In this document: positions 29,071 to 36,654 of the stretch, piece after piece
Layout: each line of letters starts with the position of its first letter
How positions within the stretch are numbered: position 1 is the stretch's first letter
Source of the DNA: a virus
Strand: one strand, 5' to 3'
Virus record (IMG/VR): IMGVR_UViG_3300032117_000050
Span: 1 to 45,185 of that record
Length of the DNA stretch: 45,185 nt
The notes under the pieces: model-generated
Told to the model about the DNA's origin: nothing
Database searches by the model: none
Seen by the model: the letters and a program-made list of their open reading frames with translations, nothing else
Translations under genes and position numbers: made by a program

Positions 29071-31392
29071 ATGGAAGATGACGTCAAGCTGGCCTTTGGC
29101 CTTGGCGGCAAGATGGGTACAGCCGTCACTAACATTAAGAACGACCTCCTAAGCTTAGCTAGCATTATCGAAACAACGCTTCTACCTAAGATTGATAAGA
29201 TGGCTAGCCGCCTTGAGTCGGTTAGCAAAGATTTTAGTGGCCTTCTTATTGCTGATAAGTACGGGCGAGTTACGGGCACCTCAGGGGGTTCAAATAGAGT
29301 AGCCCCACCACCTCCTACGGATACTGGTAATAACGGAGCCCCTCCAACTAATAATCAAAGCCCTAAGACACCACAGGATAACTCCGCTGGTAAGCCTACT
29401 AACAATAAGATTGCGGCTGGGGCGCAGGCTGTGCTTGGCGGAATGTACGGGTCTAATCTACTTAGCATGGCCATGCCAAACGTGCAGACCTCCATCATGC
29501 AGGACTACCTCACTAACCGTGTAGCTTTTAATGGGGCTGGGGGGATAACGGGTAGTTTACAAGGTCAAACAAGCCAAATAAATGCTTTGCAACGCTCTAT
29601 GGCAAACCAAGGAACAGCCACCAGCAGCATGGACGCAATTAATGCAATTATTGCTCTGCAAAATGCGGGGCTTGGCGGAGCAAAAAACTTTAAGCAATTA
29701 GCGTCGGGTGCCGCAGCCATTTCTAATTTAGAACCTGGCATGGGTCTTGCAGGTGCCGCTCAAGCTCAAGGAGCTGCTCAAGCCCCTACTACTGTAAATA
29801 TGCTTCGTTCTATTGGTATCAATATGCGTGACGCTAACGGTAATATGCTCACTACGGGTCAAATGATTGACCAAATATGGAACTTTTTAAATAAGAACAA
29901 CGGTGGCAAGAATATGGATAAGGAATCCATAACCATGTCCTTAGCCCCAGGTTATGGCCTATACAACATGCTTAGTAGCATGTTTAACGGCGACCCTATG
30001 ATGATTAAACTTGTAGGAGACGGATTAAAGCTTAAAGCTCAAACAGGTGGGGCTGCTATTGATTCCCTTACCCGTAATCAAATGAAAACTTTGGGCGGAA
30101 CCACTGGAACAGTTAATGCGATTGCTAACAAAACAGCTGCTCAAACAGAACTCTTAACCAATACGGCTGCAACTACTTCAGCTGGGTATGCGGCGTCTGC
30201 TGACTTAGCCGCGGCACTCAATAGATTTGCAGATATGGTCCCACAATTAACTTCGGCTTTGGGCGGATTAAACGGATTAATGTCTGGAGTAAAGGGTATA
30301 GGGGGCGGAGCACTCACAAGCGTTGCGGGCGCGTACGCCGCTAATAAAGTCGCAAAGAAAGTTGAAAGTACAGGCTTACTAAAGGGTATTGGAAATCTAT
30401 TTAGTAAAGGTTTTAACTTTCTTAAAGGTAATATGGTAAGAGCGGGGGAGGACATCGCAAAAGGTGATGTGCCTGATTTTGCCGCGGCGGTCATGGAAGA
30501 CGTAGCTGCGGGTGGCATCGCTGGGTTTGCTGGCGGTACATCTCGTGTACCTGGAACAGGGGATGGGGACATCGTTCCAGCCATGTTGACCCCAGGCGAA
30601 GCTGTTATTAATAAGGACGCTGCTGAGAAGTACCGTCCAATATTATCCGCTATGAACGCAGGAACCCTGCAAATGCACGCTGCTGGTACTTCTAATGTAG
30701 CTAAAGCTGAGTCATATTTATCTAAGATGAACTCTAATAAAGTAAGCGCGGGGGATTTTGCTCAAGCTATGCTCGTAGGATTAGGGGCGCCAACAGACGC
30801 GCAAAACGTCGCCAATCTAAAGCTATGGATGAGCGCTGAAGGTGGTAACTGGCTAAACACTGCGCATTTTAATCCGTTAAACACAAGCTATGGTTTAAAT
30901 GGGTCTACTAACTTTAATACTGGAATGGCTGGGGGAGGCGTACAGGCGTACAAGAGTTGGAAAGACGGATTAGACGCAACTCTGGGCACTCTTACAGGTC
31001 AAAACGCTGGCGCCCGCGGGTATGCGAACCTTGTAAAAATGTTGCAGGGTGGAAAAGCATCTCAATCTGAATGGATTACTGCTTTACAGCAGTCTTCTTG
31101 GGATAATGGTCACTACTCTAACCTTTCGCATGGGGGCAACTCTAAATATAATCCAAATTCTCCGTACTCAGGCCACGGTAGCGGTGGAGCAACGAGCACC
31201 AACCCTGCAGTACCTACGCAGGCGCAAATAGCCGCACACGCAGCATCTCTTAATAAAGATGCGACTAATAACCATAACTACGGTGGGGTTAGCATCACGA
31301 TTAATGCGCAAAATCAGTCATCAGATGCACTACTAAGTCAACTACAACAACTATTTGCGGGCTCAGGTATCGTAGCCCAGATTTCAGGGTGA
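29071..31392 (+). CDS. Tape measure protein with possible peptidoglycan-hydrolase domain
   Basis: The 773-aa product has a coiled N-terminal segment, a Gly/Pro/Asn-rich linker (about 70-110), a long helical region and the tape measure motif PGTGDGDIVPAMLTPGEAVI (about 493-512). The segment after it, about residues 560-720, has WMSAEGGNWLNTAHFNPLNT, YKSWKDGLDATLGTL and ITALQQSSWDNGHYS, like lysozyme-related domains found in phage tape measures that help penetrate the cell wall. Length sets the tail tube length. AGGAGG precedes the ATG. Confidence 0.85.
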   Translation: MEDDVKLAFGLGGKMGTAVTNIKNDLLSLASIIETTLLPKIDKMASRLESVSKDFSGLLIADKYGRVTGTSGGSNRVAPPPPTDTGNNGAPPTNNQSPKTPQDNSAGKPTNNKIAAGAQAVLGGMYGSNLLSMAMPNVQTSIMQDYLTNRVAFNGAGGITGSLQGQTSQINALQRSMANQGTATSSMDAINAIIALQNAGLGGAKNFKQLASGAAAISNLEPGMGLAGAAQAQGAAQAPTTVNMLRSIGINMRDANGNMLTTGQMIDQIWNFLNKNNGGKNMDKESITMSLAPGYGLYNMLSSMFNGDPMMIKLVGDGLKLKAQTGGAAIDSLTRNQMKTLGGTTGTVNAIANKTAAQTELLTNTAATTSAGYAASADLAAALNRFADMVPQLTSALGGLNGLMSGVKGIGGGALTSVAGAYAANKVAKKVESTGLLKGIGNLFSKGFNFLKGNMVRAGEDIAKGDVPDFAAAVMEDVAAGGIAGFAGGTSRVPGTGDGDIVPAMLTPGEAVINKDAAEKYRPILSAMNAGTLQMHAAGTSNVAKAESYLSKMNSNKVSAGDFAQAMLVGLGAPTDAQNVANLKLWMSAEGGNWLNTAHFNPLNTSYGLNGSTNFNTGMAGGGVQAYKSWKDGLDATLGTLTGQNAGARGYANLVKMLQGGKASQSEWITALQQSSWDNGHYSNLSHGGNSKYNPNSPYSGHGSGGATSTNPAVPTQAQIAAHAASLNKDATNNHNYGGVSITINAQNQSSDALLSQLQQLFAGSGIVAQISG

Positions 31393-31396
31393 GTAA

Positions 31397-32533
31397 ATGC
31401 CTCAAAGTTCAGCGTATGCGGCAGCTTCTTATAAAGCATTAGCAGCTACCGCCGCAGCCACCGCGGCGGCTAACGCCCCTTTATTTCCAGTAGCTGCTGT
31501 TCAAACCAACCAAGTAGCTGCGCCACCTCCAGGTTATTATATAGACCAATTTGGGCAAGCCGCACCTGTCTCATCTATTTCAAACATAACGGATAGTAAG
31601 GCGAGAGCGGTCGCTGCCGCATTGGCAACCAACGCAGTAAAAGCTAGCGCAGTAGCGGCTGCGAAAGCAAGTGCCGCTGCAACCTCTTCTCAAACGTCTA
31701 CGGCGGCCAAAGCAAATACTCCGTATAATATTCAATTCAATCTTCCACCCCATAAATGGAGTTTGCCAGTAGACCCCACTAATTTAGGGTATAACAAGAC
31801 TAAGCAAACCAGCGCGTCCTTTAATCACGGACTTCGTAGAGCAGCTATGTGGTTCTACGATGCACCGCCTGCGGGAGACACAGCCCCTAGCAGCGCGCAA
31901 GGTTTAGTTTCCACATCCAATGCTGCAGCGGCTACGGACAAAAATTTATTTGGTTTTCAATTTTTATGGAACCCAACCACACTAAGCAATTCTATTTCAT
32001 ATAATCCTGCGATGGCTCCATCATCAGCCGATGCATTTGCGCAACTAAACTCTTTGTTTACAGGCATGGAAAGCATGCAAGTTACCGCGCAAATCAATAG
32101 AGTGATGGACTTTGCGGCGTTTAAGGCTAACCCTAACATGTCATTAAGTGAAATGGCCAGCTCGTATGCAGCGTACAAAAACCCTCAATCTAAATCTAAG
32201 GCTGAAACCACTGAACAACAAATATCTGACCTGTTAAAACGCGGAACTATGGCGGACGTAGAGTACATCTATAGGATGGTCAACGGCATCGGAAACGCAT
32301 CTATACCTACTTTTACTAACGTCTTAGGTCGTCAAACAGCTGATTTAGCTTTTTTAGCCCCAACGGCTATAGCAATAAAATTTGGCCCAAACCCTGATAG
32401 TTTGTCGTACGTAGGTTGGTTAACACAGGTAGATGTTCAACACCTTCAATTTACTGAAGATATGATTCCGTTAGACACAACAGTAACCCTTAGCATTAGT
32501 GCGTTCTCTCGCACAACGTTAGCGAGCAACTAA
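31397..32533 (+). CDS. Tail/baseplate protein, unknown family
   Basis: The 378-aa product has an Ala-rich N-terminus (about 1-110, Ala/Thr/Val), probably disordered or helical, and a folded part with YNIQFNLPPHKWSLPVDPTN, FGFQFLWNPTTLSNSISYNP and a C-terminal VGWLTQVDVQHLQFTEDMIP. Proteins of this kind sit between tape measure and LysM protein in actinobacterial and other myophages and are baseplate or hub-assembly components. The start lies 4 nt after the tape measure stop and the stop overlaps the next gene. Confidence 0.6.
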   Translation: MPQSSAYAAASYKALAATAAATAAANAPLFPVAAVQTNQVAAPPPGYYIDQFGQAAPVSSISNITDSKARAVAAALATNAVKASAVAAAKASAAATSSQTSTAAKANTPYNIQFNLPPHKWSLPVDPTNLGYNKTKQTSASFNHGLRRAAMWFYDAPPAGDTAPSSAQGLVSTSNAAAATDKNLFGFQFLWNPTTLSNSISYNPAMAPSSADAFAQLNSLFTGMESMQVTAQINRVMDFAAFKANPNMSLSEMASSYAAYKNPQSKSKAETTEQQISDLLKRGTMADVEYIYRMVNGIGNASIPTFTNVLGRQTADLAFLAPTAIAIKFGPNPDSLSYVGWLTQVDVQHLQFTEDMIPLDTTVTLSISAFSRTTLASN

Positions 32534-32814
32534 TGGCTATCTATAAAGGCTCTAGATATGAGTACTCTAAAGTAGACTTTGTGCAAACAAAAGCTGCGGG
32601 AAATGCAAACCCTATTATCTTCTACAACATTCCTGTATTTACCAACCTTTCTTACTATGAGCATGTGTATGAAGCTGGGGAACGGATTGACCAGATATCT
32701 ACTCAGTACTACAGAACACCTAAGCTTTGGTGGTTAATTGCTGCGGCTAACCCCGCAATAAATGATTTATACAATATACCTGCGGGAACTTCTTTAAAGG
32801 TGCCCCGTGTTTAA
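32533..32814 (+). CDS. LysM-domain baseplate protein (gp53-like)
   Basis: The 93-aa product ends in a LysM-type segment: YEAGERIDQISTQYYRTPKL, WWLIAAANPAINDLYNIPAG and TSLKVPRV. Single-LysM proteins at this place join the tube to the hub. The start overlaps the preceding stop (TAATG), and 8 nt overlap the next gene. Confidence 0.85.
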   Translation: MAIYKGSRYEYSKVDFVQTKAAGNANPIIFYNIPVFTNLSYYEHVYEAGERIDQISTQYYRTPKLWWLIAAANPAINDLYNIPAGTSLKVPRV

Positions 32815-34147
32815 TTATTTAAAAGTAACTTTTCCTAACACTACGCTATCACCAAGCAGTGTGCTCTCTTTTAATTACTACCAAAACCGTTACAAGCATG
32901 AGGTTGCGGTCATAAAATTTAGAGATTGGAACGTTGAGTACTCTGTAATTTCTTCGGGTTCTCCTGTGCAATTTCAGATGTTTCATGGAGTTACCGCTGG
33001 GGCAGTAAAAACATTTTATGGATATGTCCACCACGTTTCACCTACCAGAACACCTGGCCAAAACATAACCGAAGTAACAGTAATCGGAGCCTCGTGGGTT
33101 ATGAAAAATGAAAGCCAACATATTTATAAAGGACTATCAGCTGACGCTATAGTTACCCAAATGGCAAAAAAGTATAAGTTTGCCTCTTTTACTGTGAGTC
33201 ACCCTCGCGTGTTCCCTCAGGTGTCTCAAGCGGGACACACAGACTGGGGTCTGTTAGTTCGTCTAGCTAAACAATGCGGCTACAGCCTACGTACAGAAAA
33301 CACTGAGATTTACTTTCAGCCTATGTTGTATGAGTATACAAATTATCGTTCTCAAGCGCCTCGCTTTATTATGCGTGAGTCTAATAACCCTGGCGGTTCT
33401 ACTATCTACAACTTTAAACCAATGATTGGCGAATCTATACCGTACGAACAGGAAACTAAAGCGGCTACCGCTGTGTCTGGTATAGATAGACCCTCTATAA
33501 ATGGTTTATCTCTTACGCAACCTACAAGAAATAAGAAAACTAGAAGCTCTTCTAGTTTAGAATTTTTTGATAAGTATGAGACTTCAATCGTCGCTAACAA
33601 TGCCGATACTGCTAAGCACGAAGCTAAAGCGGCCGAAGACCGAGCCTCTTTCCCGTACCGCGCTACAGTTGAAGTTAAAGGAGACCCTTTACTTCGACCA
33701 GATATGCCTGTATACCTACAGGGAGTTGGAGCTCAATACGAGGGCTATTGGACAATCTTAGGCACAGAGCACAAGATTTACGAAAAAGAGCGCAATAACC
33801 AGATATACACAACAATTTTAACTGTGGGTAGCGACTCTTTAGGTGCGGCGGTTACTTGGACAGATAATCAGACTATTACTCAACCCGCGGCTACTCCTAC
33901 TAGAACTATTATTCCAGGAGTAACGCAAACGGTTATTACCCCCAAGAGCACTTTAATAAACACAACCCCATACAACCTTCCTCAGAAAAAGGGAACATTT
34001 GGGACACTTAATAATAGAACTGGCGACTCTATATCTAGTCCTACTTGGATTTCACAGACCGTTACGCTTAACCCTATCTTGACAGTGCCTGGAAGCTCCT
34101 CTCCTACGCGCAGCACCGCCCAAGCCTCTATTGGAACGATAAAGTGA
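32807..34147 (+). CDS. Baseplate hub protein, gpD/gp27-like
   Basis: The 446-aa product starts at GTG 32807 and has the late-control-D-like pattern: LSFNYYQNRYKHEVAVIKFR, FYGYVHHVSPTRT, ITEVTVIGASWVMKNESQ, and DWGLLVRLAKQCGYSLRTEN. Such proteins form the trimeric hub that holds the spike. The C-terminal ~90 residues are Thr/Pro-rich and probably flexible. It overlaps both neighbours. Confidence 0.85.
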   Translation: MFNYLKVTFPNTTLSPSSVLSFNYYQNRYKHEVAVIKFRDWNVEYSVISSGSPVQFQMFHGVTAGAVKTFYGYVHHVSPTRTPGQNITEVTVIGASWVMKNESQHIYKGLSADAIVTQMAKKYKFASFTVSHPRVFPQVSQAGHTDWGLLVRLAKQCGYSLRTENTEIYFQPMLYEYTNYRSQAPRFIMRESNNPGGSTIYNFKPMIGESIPYEQETKAATAVSGIDRPSINGLSLTQPTRNKKTRSSSSLEFFDKYETSIVANNADTAKHEAKAAEDRASFPYRATVEVKGDPLLRPDMPVYLQGVGAQYEGYWTILGTEHKIYEKERNNQIYTTILTVGSDSLGAAVTWTDNQTITQPAATPTRTIIPGVTQTVITPKSTLINTTPYNLPQKKGTFGTLNNRTGDSISSPTWISQTVTLNPILTVPGSSSPTRSTAQASIGTIK

Positions 34148-34503
34148 TGAACGACGAATACGATAAAAGATTTTATGGAATTTACGAAGGCGTCTGCACT
34201 AATAATGCTGACCCAGACGGTAAATATAAAATTAAACTTATTGTTCCGCAGGTGCTGGGCAATAATGAAACAGACTGGGCTGTTCCTTGCCTTCCTGTGG
34301 TAGTAGACGCTGACCATGGAACCTCTGGCGGCCTGACCACCACTACAAGTTCCGTTAATGATGGGGGCACTGGTTCTTCATCACACAGCCATACAGTGAC
34401 GTTGACCACACATCAAAAAGTACCAAACCTTAATCAAAAGGTTTGGGTTATGTTCATTGCTGGAGACCCTAATTTTCCAGTCTGGATGGGAGTTGAACTA
34501 TGA
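34147..34503 (+). CDS. OB-fold spike protein, gp5/gpV-like
   Basis: The product is about 118 aa; the ATG at 34147 (or GTG at 34144) is used with a stop/start overlap. The segment RFYGIYEGVCTNNADPDGKY and KIKLIVPQVLGNNETDWAVP followed by VWVMFIAGDPNFPVWMGVEL is the OB-fold of the cell-puncturing spike (gp5 N-domain/gpV). No C-terminal needle is present, so the needle tip would need another protein. A Ser/His/Thr-rich loop lies at about 62-85. Confidence 0.85.
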   Translation: MNDEYDKRFYGIYEGVCTNNADPDGKYKIKLIVPQVLGNNETDWAVPCLPVVVDADHGTSGGLTTTTSSVNDGGTGSSSHSHTVTLTTHQKVPNLNQKVWVMFIAGDPNFPVWMGVEL

Positions 34504-34913
34504 GTTCTGACAGCGCTATAACTCTTCCTTTTTCTTTTAATAGCTCTGGGGGTATTAGCTATACGACCGATATTCGTAAAATCTGGCAAGACCGAGTGAC
34601 CTTAGTAGTTATGTCGCTAGTAGGGGAGCGGGTTATGCGACCAAATTTTGGGACAAATACGCGAGGTGCTGACTTTGAAAACACATCTAATGCTTTGTCT
34701 TTAATACAGTCCGAAATTGCCGCTGGGTTTTCAACCTGGCTACCTAATCTAACTCTTTTAGAGGTTACTGGGGCCGTAGACCCTGTAGATAACTCATTAA
34801 ATATAAACGTAAGCTACCAATATGGGTTAGGTACTACCGACTCCGTGGTCTTGCGTAATGCTATCCTTGACTCTACAGGCTCAATACTTTCGGAGGCTCC
34901 AATAAATGGCTAG
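34500..34913 (+). CDS. Baseplate wedge protein, gp25-like
   Basis: The 137-aa product has IRKIWQDRVTLVVMSLVGER followed by VMRPNFGTNTRGADFENTSN and a C-terminal VSYQYGLGTTDSVVLRNAIL. The pattern GERxMRPxFG is the gp25/W-type hallmark. It links the hub and the J-type wedge. ATGA start overlap with the spike gene. Confidence 0.92.
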   Translation: MSSDSAITLPFSFNSSGGISYTTDIRKIWQDRVTLVVMSLVGERVMRPNFGTNTRGADFENTSNALSLIQSEIAAGFSTWLPNLTLLEVTGAVDPVDNSLNINVSYQYGLGTTDSVVLRNAILDSTGSILSEAPING

Positions 34914-36654
34914 TTATGTTCCATCGGTAGACTATACCTCTAGAGACTACTCTGCCATTTTGTCAGATATGACTAGTCTTATCCCTAACTTTACGTCCAA
35001 CTGGACTAACCGCGACCCCGCTGATTTTGGCGTGGTGTTGTTGGAGCTTTTTGCTTACATGGGAGACCTATTAAGCTATTACATTGACCGCGCTGCCAAC
35101 GAAGCAATGATTACTACTGCTACTCAAAGACAAAGCCTTTTGGATATCTCCACAATGCTTGGTTACGTCCCAACGCTGGCTACACCAGCGACGGCATTAG
35201 TGACGTTTACTAACACTAGCGCTAGCGCTATAACTGTTCCAGCATTAACTCAAGTGGCGACATCCTTAATTGCAAATTCTACGACGTCTCAAGTAGTTTA
35301 TGAAGTTACCTCTGCGGTAACAGTCCCTGCTCAAGTGGGGTCAACTGCTGGAACCGTAAGAACCTCAGTAACTCAAGGCGTAACTGTTTCTAACGAAAGC
35401 GTTGGAATTTCCAATGGATATCCTTCACAAGTTTATCAATTAGCTAACACTTCTGTTATCAATAATAGCACTGTCGTAGTTATTAACGGCGTAACTTACG
35501 CTCAAGTTCCCTATTTGGTTGATTATGGTAGCTATGACCCTGTTTATTCAACATACGTAGATGAAAACAATATTACCTACGTTAAATTTGGCGATGGAGT
35601 TAGCGGCTGCGTCCCACCTAATGGAGCAACCATATATGTTACCTACAGAGTAGGTGGTGGGGTACTTGGAAACGTAGCAACAGGCCTGATTAAATATATT
35701 TTAACAATGCCTGGGTTTAACGCTATTCCAACAGGATTAAGCGCTGTCAACTCGGACGTAACTGCGGGAGATGGAGCAGCAACTGGGGGGGCGGATGCTG
35801 AATCCAATGACTCTATTCGCTATAACGCTCCTTTAAGTATTCGTTCTATCAACCGCGCAGTTGCGGTTAATGATTACGCGTATTTAGCTACTCAAGTGCT
35901 TAACGTAGCAAAGGCTATAGCGTACGCTAGCGTTTATTCTTCTATCACTATTTACATGTTACCTTCTGGAGACCCTGGAGTATCTTCAGATAACGTTACG
36001 CCGAGCGCTACTTTTAATACGGTATCCGCAAATGTTCTTTCTTATTTAGTCAACAAAGCCCCAGGAAACACTACTATAACCGTACAACCCCCTAAATGGG
36101 TAGGCGCGTACATTAACTTAAACATTACGGTAAATCCAACTTACAGTCAATCTGCAGTTAAAACAGCGGTTACAACCGCTATTAACAACTTATTTTTTGT
36201 GGATAACACTTACTTTAATCAAACTATCTCTGTATCAAGTCTTTATAACGCGGTAGCGGCAGTCCCTGGTGTGGCGTATCAAAGCCTTACAAAGATGGTA
36301 CGCGCAGATGCAGACCAGACCTATGTGGTTAATAACAAGCAGCTTGTATCTTCTGTGGCAACCCTAACCACGTCTACTACCCATACTTTGACCGTAGGAC
36401 AAACAGTGTCGGTAACTAACGTAGATGCCACATTCAACGGAACTTATGTAGTCACTGCGGTAACAAGTAACACGTTCTCATATGCCCTTATCGCCAGCCC
36501 TGTGAGCTCTACTCCAGTATCTGGTGGTGCAGTAACTGCGTTAACAGTTAAAGATATAGTATGCGCTGTTAGTGAAATTCCTATGATTTCCTACTCCAGT
36601 ACTTTCACACTAGGAAGCTTAAATATCACTGCTACAGGTGGTGTTACTAGCTAA
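34906..36654 (+). CDS. Baseplate wedge protein, gpJ/gp6-like
   Basis: The 582-aa product opens VDYTSRDYSAILSDMTSLIP and has DFGVVLLELFAYMGDLLSYY, FGDGVSGCVPPNGATIYVTY and YNAPLSIRSINRAVAVNDYA, the Baseplate_J signature. It forms the wedge ring. After about residue 475 it carries a Thr/Val-rich module (core TLTTSTTHTLTVGQTVSVTN at 486) like those of the sheath and the next gene, then returns to a short wedge segment. It overlaps both neighbours. Confidence 0.92.
   Translation: MASYVPSVDYTSRDYSAILSDMTSLIPNFTSNWTNRDPADFGVVLLELFAYMGDLLSYYIDRAANEAMITTATQRQSLLDISTMLGYVPTLATPATALVTFTNTSASAITVPALTQVATSLIANSTTSQVVYEVTSAVTVPAQVGSTAGTVRTSVTQGVTVSNESVGISNGYPSQVYQLANTSVINNSTVVVINGVTYAQVPYLVDYGSYDPVYSTYVDENNITYVKFGDGVSGCVPPNGATIYVTYRVGGGVLGNVATGLIKYILTMPGFNAIPTGLSAVNSDVTAGDGAATGGADAESNDSIRYNAPLSIRSINRAVAVNDYAYLATQVLNVAKAIAYASVYSSITIYMLPSGDPGVSSDNVTPSATFNTVSANVLSYLVNKAPGNTTITVQPPKWVGAYINLNITVNPTYSQSAVKTAVTTAINNLFFVDNTYFNQTISVSSLYNAVAAVPGVAYQSLTKMVRADADQTYVVNNKQLVSSVATLTTSTTHTLTVGQTVSVTNVDATFNGTYVVTAVTSNTFSYALIASPVSSTPVSGGAVTALTVKDIVCAVSEIPMISYSSTFTLGSLNITATGGVTS

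Noticed and set aside
30141-30584. 147-aa minus-strand frame opposite the tape measure gene
   Set aside because: Composition is Pro/Ala-rich, it has no ribosome site or family, and it lies fully inside a well-supported gene.
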